This document shows, piece by piece, positions 17,269-27,171 of a DNA stretch of 40,720 nucleotides; position 1 is the stretch's first letter, and each line of letters starts with the position of its first letter. A program made the translations under genes and the position numbers. Below the pieces are notes generated by a model. That model was not told the origin of the DNA, ran no database searches, and saw only the letters and a list, made by a program, of their open reading frames with translations. Source of the stretch: Delftia tsuruhatensis NBRC 16741 (GTDB taxonomy: Bacteria; Pseudomonadota; Gammaproteobacteria; Burkholderiales; Burkholderiaceae_C); contig NZ_BCTO01000041.1 in NCBI RefSeq assembly GCF_001571325.1, positions 1-40,720 on the forward strand, written 5' to 3'.

Positions 17269-18987
17269 ATGCCCGCCCAGAACGCCCCGCTCGCTTCCAG
17301 CCATGCCCAAGGCCGCACCGATGTGCCGCTGATCGAGCAGACCATCGGCGATTTCTTTGCCGACATGGCGGCCCGCCAGCCCGATCGCGAGGCCCTGGTC
17401 AGCCGCCACCAGGGCCTGCGCTACAGCTATGCCGGCCTGCACACCGAGGCGCGCCGCCTGGCCAGCGCGCTGCTGGGCCTGGGGCTGGAAAAGGGCGACC
17501 GCGTCGGCATCTGGTCGCACAACAACGCCGAATGGGTGCTGATGCAGCTGGCCACGGCCCAGGTCGGCCTGGTGCTGGTCAACATCAACCCGGCCTACCG
17601 CACCTCCGAGGTGGAGTACGCGCTCAACAAGGTCGGCTGCAAGGCCCTGGTGACCATGGCGCAGTTCAAGACCAGCGACTACCTGGGCATGCTGCGCGAA
17701 CTGGCCCCCGAGCTGGCCACGGCCGAGCCCGGCCGCCTGCATTGCGCGCGCCTGCCCCAGCTGCGCAGCGTGGTCTGGATCGACGTGGCAGGGCAGGGCG
17801 AAGAGCAGCCCGGCATGCTGCGCTTTTCCAGCCTGCTGGCGCGCGGTGATGCGCAGGATGCGCGCATCGACGCCGTGGCCGCCACGCTCAAGAACACCGA
17901 CCCCATCAACATCCAGTTCACCAGCGGCACCACGGGCTTTCCCAAGGGCGCCACGCTGACCCACCGCAACATCCTGAACAACGGCTTTTTCATCGGCGAG
18001 TGCATGCGGCTGACGCCCGAGGACCGGCTGTGCATTCCCGTGCCGCTGTACCACTGCTTCGGCATGGTGCTGGGCAACCTGGCCTGCTTCACGCATGGCT
18101 CGGCCATCGTCTACCCGAATGACGGATTCGATCCGCTGCTGGTGCTGGAGACCGTGCAGGCCGAGCGCTGCACGGGCCTGCACGGCGTGCCCACGATGTT
18201 CATCGCCGAGCTGGACCACCCGCGCTTCAAGGAGTTCGACCTGAGCACGCTGCGCACCGGCATCATGGCCGGCTCGCCCTGCCCCATCGAGGTGATGAAG
18301 CGCGTGGTCAGCGACATGCACCTGTCCGAGATCACCATCGCCTACGGCATGACCGAGACCAGTCCCGTCAGCTGCCAGAGCGATGCCGACACGCCGCTTC
18401 AGCGCCGCGTGTCCACCGTGGGCAAGGTGCAGCCGCACCTGGAGGTGAAGATCGTCGACCCGGCCACGGGCGAGGTGGTGGCGCCCGGTGTCTCGGGCGA
18501 GCTGTGCACGCGCGGCTACTCGGTCATGCACGGCTACTGGGGGGACGAGGCCCGCACGCGCGAGGCCATCGACGACGATGCCTGGATGCACACGGGCGAC
18601 CTGGCCACCATGGATGAGCAGGGCTATGTGAACATCGTCGGCCGCATCAAGGACATGGTGATCCGCGGCGGCGAGAACATCTACCCGCGCGAGATCGAGG
18701 AATTCCTCTACCGCCACCCGCAGGTGCAGGACGTGCAGGTCGTCGGCGTGCCCGATGTGCGCTACGGCGAGGAGCTGTGCGCCTGGATCATCGTCAAGCC
18801 CGGCCAGGCGCTGACCGAAGACGGCGTGCGCGACTTCTGCAAGGGCCAGATCGCCCACTACAAGGTGCCGCGCTACATCCGCTTCGTCGAGGCCTTCCCG
18901 ATGACGGTGACCGGCAAGATCCAGAAATTCAAGATCCGCGACGAGATGATCGCCATGCTGGATCTGCGCCCGGCCAGGACCGCCTGA
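17269..18987 (+). CDS. AMP-binding acyl-CoA synthetase
   Basis: This 572-residue ANL-superfamily ligase activates a carboxylic acid with ATP and CoA. The phosphate-binding P-loop [16 protein letters not shown], the A5 motif [10 protein letters not shown], the hinge region [21 protein letters not shown] and the catalytic Lys in [10 protein letters not shown] are all present. ACAGGAGA precedes the ATG. The family includes medium/long-chain and branched-chain acyl-CoA synthetases. Lying next to the methylcrotonyl-CoA carboxylase genes, it may activate isovalerate or a related acid, but this is inferred. It is divergent from an AraC regulator and convergent with the Na+/H+ antiporter (44 bp apart). 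Confidence 0.92.
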   Translation: MPAQNAPLASSHAQGRTDVPLIEQTIGDFFADMAARQPDREALVSRHQGLRYSYAGLHTEARRLASALLGLGLEKGDRVGIWSHNNAEWVLMQLATAQVGLVLVNINPAYRTSEVEYALNKVGCKALVTMAQFKTSDYLGMLRELAPELATAEPGRLHCARLPQLRSVVWIDVAGQGEEQPGMLRFSSLLARGDAQDARIDAVAATLKNTDPINIQFTSGTTGFPKGATLTHRNILNNGFFIGECMRLTPEDRLCIPVPLYHCFGMVLGNLACFTHGSAIVYPNDGFDPLLVLETVQAERCTGLHGVPTMFIAELDHPRFKEFDLSTLRTGIMAGSPCPIEVMKRVVSDMHLSEITIAYGMTETSPVSCQSDADTPLQRRVSTVGKVQPHLEVKIVDPATGEVVAPGVSGELCTRGYSVMHGYWGDEARTREAIDDDAWMHTGDLATMDEQGYVNIVGRIKDMVIRGGENIYPREIEEFLYRHPQVQDVQVVGVPDVRYGEELCAWIIVKPGQALTEDGVRDFCKGQIAHYKVPRYIRFVEAFPMTVTGKIQKFKIRDEMIAMLDLRPARTA

Positions 18988-19031
18988 GGGCTGCTTTCAT
19001 GCGCTGCCGCCAGCTGTCCACCGCGTGCCGC

Positions 19032-20765
19032 CTAGGGCGTGCCGCCCTCGGGCGCGGCCATGGCCGAGGCTGCAGCGCGGCGCGCCACGACCAGGCGCTT
19101 GCGCAGCGAGATCTCCTGCATGTCCAGCTCGCTGACCAGGCGGCGCAGCGACTCGTCGTTGATGCGGTGGGCCTGGCGCTCGGCGTAGAGCGCGTCGCGC
19201 TCCTGGTGGATGCAGCGCAGGCGCAGCTCGATCTCCAGCAGGTAGCGCAGCTTGCGCTGGCGCACGACTTCGGGCGCCTCGCGCTGGATCTCGATGCTGG
19301 AGGCCGTGCCGCTGCCGTCGTCCAGCAGCTGGACGCGGTTGCGGTACTCCTGCGTCAGGTGGCCCATGACCTCCTGGTGCATGGCCACCCATTCGGGCGT
19401 GTGGCCCTGGATCTCTTCCTCGCTCAGCGTCAGCCCGCCAATGGCGGACTGGCAGGCGGCCACGCGCGCCAGGCGCTCCTCGCGCACCGTGGGCGATTCG
19501 CCGGGCTGGGGCATGCGGCGCAGGATCAGCGGCAGGGCGATGCTGCCCAGCACCAGGGTGAACAAGATGGTGCCCGTGGCCAGGAAGACCAGCATCTCGC
19601 GGCCGGGGAAGGGCTGTCCGTTGTTCAGCAGCATGGGCACGGACAGCGCGCCGGCCAGCGTCACGGCGCCGCGTATGCCGGCCATGGTGGTGGCCAGGTT
19701 CAGCAGGTGCGAGGGGCGCTCGGCCATCTTTCCCTGGAAGTGGGCGCGAGCCAGGCTGCGCTGCACGCCCAGGGTCAGCCAGATCCAGCGCATCAGCAGC
19801 AGCGCGCTGGAGATGATCACCACATAGCCCACCAGCACCCACCATTCGCTGCCCGCATCGTGCAGCGTCACGCCGATGATGGACGGCAGCTGCAGGCCCA
19901 GCAGCAGGAAGATGGCGCCGTTGAACGAGGCTTCCACCATGCTCCAGGTGCCCTCGGTCTGCAGCCGCTCGCTGATGTAGCTGCTGCGCTCCAGGTCGGC
20001 GAAGTTGGTGGCAATGCCCGCGGCCACGGCCGACAGGATGCCCGACACGCCGATCTTCTCGCCCACGATGTAGGCGGCGAAGGGCAGCAGGATCAGCAGC
20101 AGCACCATTTGCGTGGCCGCCACGTCGCCCAGGCGGCGCGTGATGGTGCTGCGCGCATAGGAAAAGCCCCAGCCGATCAGCGTGCCCACGCCCAGGCCGC
20201 CCAGGGCCATCCACATGAAATCCTTGGCCACCTCGGTCCACGAGAACAGGCCGGTCAGCGTGGCCGCGATGGCGAATTTCAGCGCCACCAGGCCCGAGGC
20301 GTCGTTGAGCAGGGACTCGCCCTCGAGGATGTGCATGGTCTTCTCGGGCATGCCCAGGTTGCGCGTGATGGCCGAGACGGCCACGGCATCGGTGGGCGAG
20401 ACCACGGCGGCCAGCGCAAAGGCCACGGTCAGCGGCATGCCGGGCACCAGCCAGTGGATCAGCCAGCCCAGCCCCACCACCGTGAACAGCACCAGGCCCA
20501 GCGCCAGGCGCAGGATGGGGCGGTACAGCGCAAAGAACTCGCGCTTGGGAATGCGCCATCCGTCGGCGAACAGCAGCGGCGGGATGAACAGCAGCAGGAA
20601 CAGCTCGGGATCGAAGGCGATGTGCAGGCCCTTTTGCGGCCAGGCCATCAGCGCTCCCAGGGTGATCTGGATCAGCGGCAGCGGGATGGCGCGCACGTAG
20701 CGCGCGGCAATGCCCGTCAACGCTCCCAGCAGCAGGACGAGCAAGACGATTTCAACGGTGTGCAT
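19032..20765 (-). CDS. CPA1-family Na+/H+ antiporter
   Basis: This 577-residue inner-membrane cation/proton exchanger has about 12 hydrophobic segments in residues 1-410. The CPA1 hallmarks are [24 protein letters not shown] and [15 protein letters not shown] with the ion-binding Asp, and [17 protein letters not shown]-terminal cytoplasmic tail of about 160 residues is rich in charged helices ([17 protein letters not shown] ... [16 protein letters not shown]). ATG at 20765 begins the first transmembrane helix. It is divergent from the carboxylase gene across 92 bp and convergent with the synthetase. It probably serves pH or Na+ homeostasis rather than leucine breakdown. Confidence 0.93.
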   Translation of the reverse strand: MHTVEIVLLVLLLGALTGIAARYVRAIPLPLIQITLGALMAWPQKGLHIAFDPELFLLLFIPPLLFADGWRIPKREFFALYRPILRLALGLVLFTVVGLGWLIHWLVPGMPLTVAFALAAVVSPTDAVAVSAITRNLGMPEKTMHILEGESLLNDASGLVALKFAIAATLTGLFSWTEVAKDFMWMALGGLGVGTLIGWGFSYARSTITRRLGDVAATQMVLLLILLPFAAYIVGEKIGVSGILSAVAAGIATNFADLERSSYISERLQTEGTWSMVEASFNGAIFLLLGLQLPSIIGVTLHDAGSEWWVLVGYVVIISSALLLMRWIWLTLGVQRSLARAHFQGKMAERPSHLLNLATTMAGIRGAVTLAGALSVPMLLNNGQPFPGREMLVFLATGTILFTLVLGSIALPLILRRMPQPGESPTVREERLARVAACQSAIGGLTLSEEEIQGHTPEWVAMHQEVMGHLTQEYRNRVQLLDDGSGTASSIEIQREAPEVVRQRKLRYLLEIELRLRCIHQERDALYAERQAHRINDESLRRLVSELDMQEISLRKRLVVARRAAASAMAAPEGGTP

Positions 20766-20857
20766 ACGGCATTTTCCCCAGGCCGGACCGCCGTTCTTTG
20801 CAGGACATTCGGAAAAACCAAGCGCCCGCATCGGGCAAACACAAGAAGAGGCCACAC

Positions 20858-22465
20858 ATGAGCATTCTGGGCACCCAACTCAATCCGCGTTCGGCGGACT
20901 TCCTGGCCAATGCCGCGGCCATGCGCGCCGTGGTCGAGGACCTGCAGGCCCAGGTGGCCAAGGTCGCCGAGGGCGGCGGCGAGGCCGCGCGCGCCAAGCA
21001 CGTGGCGCGCGGCAAGCTGCTGCCGCGCGACCGCGTGGCCATGCTGCTGGACCCGGGCACGCCCTTCCTGGAGATCGCCCCGCTGGCTGCGCTCAACATG
21101 TACCGCAACGATGCACCCGGCGCGGGCCTGATCGCCGGCATCGGGCGCGTCAGTGGCGTGGACTGCATGATCGTCTGCAACGACGCCACGGTGAAGGGCG
21201 GCACCTACTACCCGATGACGGTGAAGAAGCACCTGCGCGCCCAGGAGATCGCCGCGCAGAACCGCCTGCCCTGCATCTACCTGGTGGACTCGGGCGGCGC
21301 CAACCTGCCCAACCAGGACGATGTGTTCCCCGACCGCGAGCACTTCGGCCGCATCTTCTTCAACCAGGCCAACATGAGCGCCGAGGGCATTGCCCAGATC
21401 GCCGTGGTCATGGGCTCGTGCACGGCCGGCGGCGCCTATGTGCCGGCCATGAGCGACGAGTCCATCATCGTCAAGAACCAGGGCACCATCTTCCTGGGCG
21501 GCCCGCCGCTGGTGAAGGCCGCCACGGGCGAGGTGGTCAGCGCCGAGGACCTGGGCGGCGGCGACGTGCACACGCGCCTGTCGGGCGTGGCCGACCACCT
21601 GGCCCACAACGACACCCACGCGCTGGCGCTGGCGCGCCAGGCCGTGGCCAACCTCAACCATGCCAAGCAGCCTTCGGCTGGCGACCTGCCGCCCGAGGCG
21701 CCGCTGTTCGACGGCGGCGAGCTGTACGGCGTGATCCCCGTGGACACGCGCAAGCCCTTCGACGTGCGCGAGATCATCGCCCGCGTGGTGGACGGCAGCC
21801 GCTTCGATGAGTTCAAGGCCCGCTTCGGCGCCACCCTGGTCTGCGGCTTTGCGCGCATCGAGGGCATGCAGGTGGGCATCATCGCCAACAACGGCATCCT
21901 GTTCAGCGAATCGGCCGTCAAGGGCGCGCACTTCATCGAGCTGTGCTGCCAGCGCAAGATCCCGCTGGTCTTCCTGCAGAACATCACGGGTTTCATGGTG
22001 GGCCGCAAGTACGAGAACGAAGGCATTGCCCGCCACGGCGCCAAGCTGGTCACGGCCGTGGCCACGGCGGCCGTGCCGAAGTTCACCATCATCATCGGCG
22101 GCTCCTTCGGCGCGGGCAACTACGGCATGTGCGGCCGCGCCTACTCGCCGCGCTTCCTGTGGATGTGGCCCAACGCGCGCATCTCGGTCATGGGCGGCGA
22201 GCAGGCGGCCAGCGTGCTGGCCACCGTCAAGCGCGACGGCATCGAGGCCAAGGGCGGCCAGTGGACGGCCGAGGAGGAAGAGGCCTTCAAGGCCCCCATC
22301 CGCCAGCAGTACGAGGATCAGGGCCACCCCTATTACGCGACGGCGCGCCTGTGGGACGATGGCGTCATCGACCCCGCCGACACGCGCCGCGTGCTGGCGC
22401 TGGGCTTGGCGGCCACGCGCAACGCGCCCATAGCGGACACGCGCTTCGGCGTGTTCCGCATGTGA
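20858..22465 (+). CDS. liuB: Methylcrotonyl-CoA carboxylase, carboxyltransferase (beta) subunit
   Basis: This subunit transfers carboxyl from biotin to 3-methylcrotonyl-CoA in leucine catabolism. The 535 residues show the two-part carboxyltransferase fold. The N-half has [38 protein letters not shown] and [18 protein letters not shown]. The C-half has [38 protein letters not shown] and [15 protein letters not shown]. These are closer to methylcrotonyl- than propionyl-CoA carboxylases. AAGAAGAGG precedes the ATG at 20858. It begins the block liuB-liuC-DUF4126-liuD. No LiuR-type palindrome is visible in the 92 bp shared with the antiporter. Confidence 0.95.
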   Translation: MSILGTQLNPRSADFLANAAAMRAVVEDLQAQVAKVAEGGGEAARAKHVARGKLLPRDRVAMLLDPGTPFLEIAPLAALNMYRNDAPGAGLIAGIGRVSGVDCMIVCNDATVKGGTYYPMTVKKHLRAQEIAAQNRLPCIYLVDSGGANLPNQDDVFPDREHFGRIFFNQANMSAEGIAQIAVVMGSCTAGGAYVPAMSDESIIVKNQGTIFLGGPPLVKAATGEVVSAEDLGGGDVHTRLSGVADHLAHNDTHALALARQAVANLNHAKQPSAGDLPPEAPLFDGGELYGVIPVDTRKPFDVREIIARVVDGSRFDEFKARFGATLVCGFARIEGMQVGIIANNGILFSESAVKGAHFIELCCQRKIPLVFLQNITGFMVGRKYENEGIARHGAKLVTAVATAAVPKFTIIIGGSFGAGNYGMCGRAYSPRFLWMWPNARISVMGGEQAASVLATVKRDGIEAKGGQWTAEEEEAFKAPIRQQYEDQGHPYYATARLWDDGVIDPADTRRVLALGLAATRNAPIADTRFGVFRM

Positions 22466-22499
22466 CGGCGGCTTCCCTTTCCTTGCAGCGAGGTACTTC

Positions 22500-23285
22500 A
22501 TGAAAACCACCGCACTGACCCTCGAATTCCAGGGCCCCCTGGCCACCATCACGCTGACCCAGCCCGAAGTGCGCAATGCCTTCAGCGACGAGGTCATTGC
22601 CGACATCACCCACGCCTTCCACGCCGTGGGCAAGCGCAGCGACGTGCGCGCCGTGGTGCTGGCCGCCGAGGGCCCGGCCTTTTGCGCAGGCGCCAACCTC
22701 AACTGGATGCGCCGCATGGCCGACTACTCGCGCGACGAGAACCGCGAGGACGCCGGCCTGCTGGCCGAGATGCTGCGCGTGATCTACGAATGCCCGCAAC
22801 CCACCATCGCGCGCGTGCAGGGCGATGTCTATGCGGGCGGCATGGGCTTGGTCGCGGCCTGCGACATGGCCGTGGCCGCCGAGGGCGCGGGCTTTTGCCT
22901 GTCCGAAGTGAAGATCGGCCTCATCCCCGCCACCATCAGCCCCTACGTGATCCGCGCCATGGGCGCGCGCGCCGCCCACCGCTACTTCCTGACCGGTGAG
23001 CGCTTCGACGCGGCCGAGGCGCTGCGCATCGGCTTCGTGCACCGCGTCGTGCCCGCCGAAGAGCTGGACAACGCCGTGGACGGCCTGCTCAAGCACCTGG
23101 TCAGCGCCGGTCCCGCCGCCGCCCGCGCCTGCAAGCGCCTGGTGATCGACGTGGCCGAGCGCGAGATCAACGAGCAGCTGATCGCCGCCACCGTCGAAGG
23201 CATCGCCGACATCCGGGCCAGCGCCGAGGGCAAGGAGGGCGTGCAGGCCTTCCTCCAAAAGCGCAAGCCGGCCTGGCTGGCCTGA
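22500..23285 (+). CDS. liuC: Methylglutaconyl-CoA hydratase (enoyl-CoA hydratase family)
   Basis: It hydrates 3-methylglutaconyl-CoA to HMG-CoA. The 261-residue crotonase-fold protein has the oxyanion-hole regions AEGPAFCAGANLNWMRRM and RVQGDVYAGGMGLVAACDMAVA, then EVKIGLIPATISPYVIRAMG, where a Glu and neighbouring residues form the active site. The C-terminal helices carry KEGVQAFLQKRKPAW. GCGAGG lies 8 nt upstream. It follows liuB by 34 nt in the same operon, which makes the LiuC assignment more likely than a generic enoyl-CoA hydratase. Confidence 0.93.
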   Translation: MKTTALTLEFQGPLATITLTQPEVRNAFSDEVIADITHAFHAVGKRSDVRAVVLAAEGPAFCAGANLNWMRRMADYSRDENREDAGLLAEMLRVIYECPQPTIARVQGDVYAGGMGLVAACDMAVAAEGAGFCLSEVKIGLIPATISPYVIRAMGARAAHRYFLTGERFDAAEALRIGFVHRVVPAEELDNAVDGLLKHLVSAGPAAARACKRLVIDVAEREINEQLIAATVEGIADIRASAEGKEGVQAFLQKRKPAWLA

Positions 23286-23317
23286 CACGCGCAGGCTGCC
23301 CATTCATCGCGCCACCA

Positions 23318-23349
23318 CCGAGCAACGCCGAGCCAACGCCGAGCCAACA
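23318..23349. repeat. Three tandem ~11-bp repeats before the DUF4126 gene
   Basis: CCGAGCAACG (23318-23327), CCGAGCCAACG (23328-23338) and CCGAGCCAACA (23339-23349) run straight up to the ATG at 23352. They replace the usual Shine-Dalgarno region, so copy-number changes here would alter the leader. Confidence 0.7.
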
Positions 23350-23351
23350 CC

Positions 23352-24101
23352 ATGAGCACCCTGACCGACTCCCTCGTCCAGTGGCTGCAGTCCGTGGGCC
23401 TGTACCCGGGCCCGGCCGTGCACCACACGGTCAGCGAGGCGGCTGGCGAAGTGGCCGAGCGCGTGGGCCAGGCCACCAGCGGCATGGACATGGCCGGCCT
23501 GCTGGCGCTGGCCGCCGCACTGGGCTGGGCCAGCGGTTTCCGGCTCTACGCCGTGGTGTTCGTGACCGGGCTGCTGGGGGCGCTGGGCTGGGTGGTGCTG
23601 CCGGGCGGGCTGCATGTGCTGGAGCATCCGGCCCTGCTGTTCGCCAGCGGAGCGCTGCTGTTCGTGGAGTTCTTCGCCGACAAGATCCCCGGGGTGGACT
23701 CGGTCTGGGACCTGCTGCAAAGCGTGATCCGCATCCCGGCGGGCGCGGCGCTGGCGGCCGGCGTCTTCGGCGCCGACAGCGCGACCATGGCCACCATGGC
23801 GGCCCTGATGGGCGGCTCGCTGGCCCTGTCCAGCCAGGTGGCCAAGAGCACGACGCGCGCGGCCATCAACACCTCGCCCGAGCCGTTTTCCAACGTGGGC
23901 GCCAGCCTGGTGGAGGACGGCGCCTCGGTGGGCGCGATCTGGCTGGCGCTCACGCACCCGCTGGCCTTCGCCGCCGTGCTGCTGGTCGTGGTCATCGCGC
24001 TGTGGCTGCTGACCTGGGCGCTGTGGCGCTTTCTCAAGGCCGTGGTGCAGCGCCTGCGCGCGCTGTTCGGCGGGTCTCCCGCGATGAATCAAAAACCATA
24101 G
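23352..24101 (+). CDS. DUF4126 membrane protein
   Basis: The 249-residue protein has four to six hydrophobic segments (about residues 40-95, 118-165 and 190-228). It shows the DUF4126 pattern ALAAALGWASGFRLYAVVF, FVEFFADKIPGVDSVWDLL and IRIPAGAALAAGVFG, with the TRAAINTSPEPFSNVGASL loop. The function is unknown. It lies in the middle of the methylcrotonyl-CoA carboxylase operon, 66 nt after liuC and 51 nt before liuD, so it is probably co-transcribed. There is no good Shine-Dalgarno; tandem repeats precede the start. A link to the pathway, such as substrate entry, is speculative. Confidence 0.88.
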   Translation: MSTLTDSLVQWLQSVGLYPGPAVHHTVSEAAGEVAERVGQATSGMDMAGLLALAAALGWASGFRLYAVVFVTGLLGALGWVVLPGGLHVLEHPALLFASGALLFVEFFADKIPGVDSVWDLLQSVIRIPAGAALAAGVFGADSATMATMAALMGGSLALSSQVAKSTTRAAINTSPEPFSNVGASLVEDGASVGAIWLALTHPLAFAAVLLVVVIALWLLTWALWRFLKAVVQRLRALFGGSPAMNQKP

Positions 24102-24152
24102 CCGCCGGTCGCCGAATGACCGGGGCTGCAGAGAAAATACTGGAGATAACGC

Positions 24153-26171
24153 ATGTTCAAGAAGATCCTGATCGCCAACCGCGGTGAAATCGCCTGCCGC
24201 GTCGCGGCTTCCGCCCGCCGCATGGGCGTGCGCACCGTGGCCGTGTACTCGGACGCCGATGCCCGCGCCAAGCATGTGCAGGCCTGCGACGAGGCCGTGC
24301 ACATCGGCGGCAGCGCCCCCAAGGACAGCTATCTGCGCTGGGAACGCATCCTGGAGGCCGCCAAGGCCACGGGCGCCCAGGCCATCCACCCCGGCTACGG
24401 TTTTCTCAGCGAGAACGAGGAATTCGCCCAGGCCTGCGCCGATGCCGGCCTGGTCTTCATCGGCCCGCCGCCCTCGGCCATCCGCGCCATGGGCCTGAAG
24501 GCGGCCTCCAAGCAGCTCATGGAAAAGGCCGGCGTGCCCCTGGTGCCCGGCTACCACGGGGCCGACCAGGACCCGCAGCTGCTGCAGCGCGAGGCCGACC
24601 GCATCGGCTACCCGGTGCTGATCAAGGCCAGCGCCGGCGGCGGTGGCAAGGGCATGCGCCTGGTCGAGCGCAGCGAGGACTTTGCCGCCGCCCTGGCCAG
24701 CTGCCAGCGCGAGGCCATCAACAGCTTCGGCGACGATGCCGTGCTGGTCGAGAAATACGTGCTGCGCCCGCGCCACATCGAGATCCAGGTCTTTGGCGAC
24801 ACCCAGGGCAACTGCGTCTACCTGTTCGAGCGCGACTGCTCGGTGCAGCGCCGCCACCAGAAGGTGCTGGAGGAGTCCCCCGCGCCCGGCATGACGCCTG
24901 CGCTGCGCCAGAAGATGGGCGAGGCCGCCGTGGCCGCCGCCCAGGCCGTGAACTACGTGGGCGCGGGCACGGTGGAATTCATCGTCGAGCAGCCCGGCGG
25001 CTACGACCAGCCCGAGGCCATGAAGTTCTACTTCATGGAAATGAACACCCGCCTGCAGGTCGAGCACCCGGTGACCGAGGCCATCACGGGCGAGGACCTG
25101 GTGGACTGGCAGCTGCGCGTGGCCAGCGGCCTGCCCCTGCCCAAGCGCCAGGACGAGCTGCGCATCACCGGCCATGCCATCGAGGCGCGCATCTGCGCAG
25201 AAAACCCCGACAACGGCTTCCTGCCCGCCACCGGCACCCTGCATGTCTACCGCAAGCCCGACTGCGCCAGCTTCCGTGTCGGCGACGTGCGCGTGGACGA
25301 CGGCGTGCGCGAGGGCGATGCCATCAGCCCCTTCTACGACTCCATGATCGCCAAGCTCATCGTGCATGGCGACACGCGCGAACAGGCGCTGGCGCGGCTC
25401 GATGCCGCCCTGGCCGAGACACGCATCGTGGGCCTGGCCACCAATGTGCAGTTCCTGCGCCAGGTCATCGCCAGCGATGCCTTTGCAACCGCCAAGCTGG
25501 ACACGGCGCTGATCGAGCGCGAGAAGCAGCATCTGTTCCACCAGCAGCGCCTGCCGCAGGCCCAGGCCGTGGCCGCCGCCGTGGCCCAGGTACTGCAGGC
25601 CGAGCGCGCGCAGGAAACCGCCGACCCCTTCAGCCGCCGCGACGGCTGGCGCTCGCACGGCGTGGCCGAGCGGCGCTGGGACTTCCGCCAGGGCGAGGCC
25701 GCCGTGCCCGCGCGCCTGCGCTACCTGCATGACGGCGCGCTGCAACTGGCCGTGGGCGAGGGCGAGTCCCTCGCCGAGGGCCTGCTGTCCTGGCAACAGG
25801 CCGGGGACGGCGCCTTCGACGTGCAATTCGCGGGCCAGCGCCTGCGCGCCCAGGTCCATGTGCTGGGCGAGCAATGCCATGTGTTCGCTCCCCAGGGCGC
25901 GGCCGTGCTGGGCCTGGCCGATCCGCTGGCCCATGCGGGCGATGTGCATTCGGAAGGCGGCCGCCTGACGGCGCCCATGCCGGGCAAGGTGGTCTCCTTT
26001 GCCGTCAAGGCCGGCGACAAGGTCAGCAAGGGCCAGCCGCTGGCCGTGATGGAGGCCATGAAGATGGAGCACACCATCGCCGCGCCCGGCGACGGCGTGG
26101 TGGCCGAACTGCTGTATGCGCCCGGCGACCAGGTGACCGAAGGCTCCGAGCTGCTGCGCCTGGAAAGCTGA
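24153..26171 (+). CDS. liuD: Methylcrotonyl-CoA carboxylase, biotin-carrying (alpha) subunit
   Basis: This subunit carboxylates its own biotin using ATP and bicarbonate. The 672 residues contain the biotin carboxylase N-domain (FKKILIANRGEIACRV), the ATP-grasp loop KASAGGGGKGMRLV, catalytic MEMNTRLQVEHPVTE and the biotin carboxylase C-domain. A middle BT domain and a C-terminal biotinyl domain follow, with the acceptor Lys637 in EAMKMEHT. GGAGATAACGC precedes the ATG. The substrate call comes from linkage to liuB and liuC and from similarity to methylcrotonyl rather than acetyl-CoA carboxylase alpha chains, which are shorter. It ends the liuB-C-DUF4126-D block. Confidence 0.95.
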   Translation: MFKKILIANRGEIACRVAASARRMGVRTVAVYSDADARAKHVQACDEAVHIGGSAPKDSYLRWERILEAAKATGAQAIHPGYGFLSENEEFAQACADAGLVFIGPPPSAIRAMGLKAASKQLMEKAGVPLVPGYHGADQDPQLLQREADRIGYPVLIKASAGGGGKGMRLVERSEDFAAALASCQREAINSFGDDAVLVEKYVLRPRHIEIQVFGDTQGNCVYLFERDCSVQRRHQKVLEESPAPGMTPALRQKMGEAAVAAAQAVNYVGAGTVEFIVEQPGGYDQPEAMKFYFMEMNTRLQVEHPVTEAITGEDLVDWQLRVASGLPLPKRQDELRITGHAIEARICAENPDNGFLPATGTLHVYRKPDCASFRVGDVRVDDGVREGDAISPFYDSMIAKLIVHGDTREQALARLDAALAETRIVGLATNVQFLRQVIASDAFATAKLDTALIEREKQHLFHQQRLPQAQAVAAAVAQVLQAERAQETADPFSRRDGWRSHGVAERRWDFRQGEAAVPARLRYLHDGALQLAVGEGESLAEGLLSWQQAGDGAFDVQFAGQRLRAQVHVLGEQCHVFAPQGAAVLGLADPLAHAGDVHSEGGRLTAPMPGKVVSFAVKAGDKVSKGQPLAVMEAMKMEHTIAAPGDGVVAELLYAPGDQVTEGSELLRLES

Positions 26172-26188
26172 GCCCGCAGGCAAGACAG

Positions 26189-26236
26189 TTTTGCGCAAAA
26201 GTCGCGCGTGGGCGTCGCCAGGCCGTTAGGCTTGGC
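26189..26236. promoter_or_regulatory. Palindrome and hairpin between liuD and ghrA
   Basis: TTTTGCGCAAAA (26189-26200) is a perfect 12-bp palindrome. GCCAGGCC-GTTA-GGCTTGGC (26217-26236) folds into an 8-bp hairpin with one G-T pair, ending 5 nt before the ghrA ATG where a Shine-Dalgarno would lie. The first may be an operator or weak terminator; the second could hinder ribosome access. Confidence 0.4.
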
Positions 26237-26241
26237 CACCT

Positions 26242-27162
26242 ATGCGAGTGACTTTCTGCTGCGAAGACACCAGGCCCGACGCCTGGCTGCAAGGACTGCG
26301 CGCGGCCCTGCCGGGCGCCGAGGTGGACATCTGGTCGCCGGGCGCGCCGCAGGCCGACTACGCCCTGGTCTGGGCGCCACCCCAGCGCTTCATCGACGAG
26401 CAGCCGGGCCTCAAGGCCCTGTTCAACATCGGTGCCGGCGTCGATGCGCTGCTGCCGCTGCGCCTGCCGCCCGACCTTCCCGTCTACCGCCTGGAGGACG
26501 CCGGCATGGCCGTGCAGATGGCCGAATACGTCAGCCAGGCCGTGATCCGCTTCTTCCGGGGCCTGGACGGCTACGAGGCCGACATGGCCGCCGGCCTGTG
26601 GCAGCACCGGCCCAATCCCCGGCGTGCCGACTACCCCGTGGGCGTCATGGGACTGGGCCGCATGGGCGAGCGCGTGGCGCGCGCGCTGGCGGTGTTCGAT
26701 TTCCCCGTCAACGGCTGGAGCCGTACGCCGCATGCCATCGACGGCGTGCGTGGCTTCTGCGGCCCGCAGGACTTCGACGTCTTTCTGCGCGCCACCCGCA
26801 TCCTCGTCAACCTGCTGCCGCTGACCCCCGAGACCGACAGCATCATCGACGCGCGCAGCCTGGCCCTGCTGCAGCCGGGCGCCTATGTCATCAACGTGGG
26901 ACGCGGCGGCCATGTGGCGGACGAGGACCTCGTCGCTGCCATCGACGGGGGCCATGTGTCCGGCGCGTTGCTCGATGTGTTCCGCACCGAGCCGCTGCCC
27001 GACGGCCATGCCTTCTGGCGGCATCCGCGCATCACGCTCACGCCCCACACTTCGGCGCGCACCCTGGCGCGCGACAGCGTGGAGCAGATCGTGGGCAAGG
27101 TCGCGGCGCTGAGCCGGGGCGAGGCCGTGAGCGGCCGCGTGGACCTGCAGCGCGGCTACTGA
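26242..27162 (+). CDS. ghrA: Glyoxylate/hydroxypyruvate reductase A
   Basis: This 306-residue D-2-hydroxyacid dehydrogenase reduces glyoxylate and hydroxypyruvate with NADPH. Visible are the Rossmann motif GVMGLGRMGERVARAL, the substrate/cofactor Arg region NVGRGGHVADEDL, the Glu in FRTEPLPDGH and the catalytic His in TLTPHTSART. The N-terminal NIGAGVDALL loop is typical of GhrA. With AceK in the same window, a link to glyoxylate handling is possible. The start has no clear Shine-Dalgarno and is preceded by a hairpin. It converges with the fused Bug gene, nine bases apart. Confidence 0.92.
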   Translation: MRVTFCCEDTRPDAWLQGLRAALPGAEVDIWSPGAPQADYALVWAPPQRFIDEQPGLKALFNIGAGVDALLPLRLPPDLPVYRLEDAGMAVQMAEYVSQAVIRFFRGLDGYEADMAAGLWQHRPNPRRADYPVGVMGLGRMGERVARALAVFDFPVNGWSRTPHAIDGVRGFCGPQDFDVFLRATRILVNLLPLTPETDSIIDARSLALLQPGAYVINVGRGGHVADEDLVAAIDGGHVSGALLDVFRTEPLPDGHAFWRHPRITLTPHTSARTLARDSVEQIVGKVAALSRGEAVSGRVDLQRGY

Positions 27163-27171
27163 CGGGCGCGC

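Noticed and set aside
23304..26198. Long minus-strand frame opposite DUF4126 and liuD
   Set aside because: Composition and position show it is antisense to clear genes with full motif sets; no start signal or domain.
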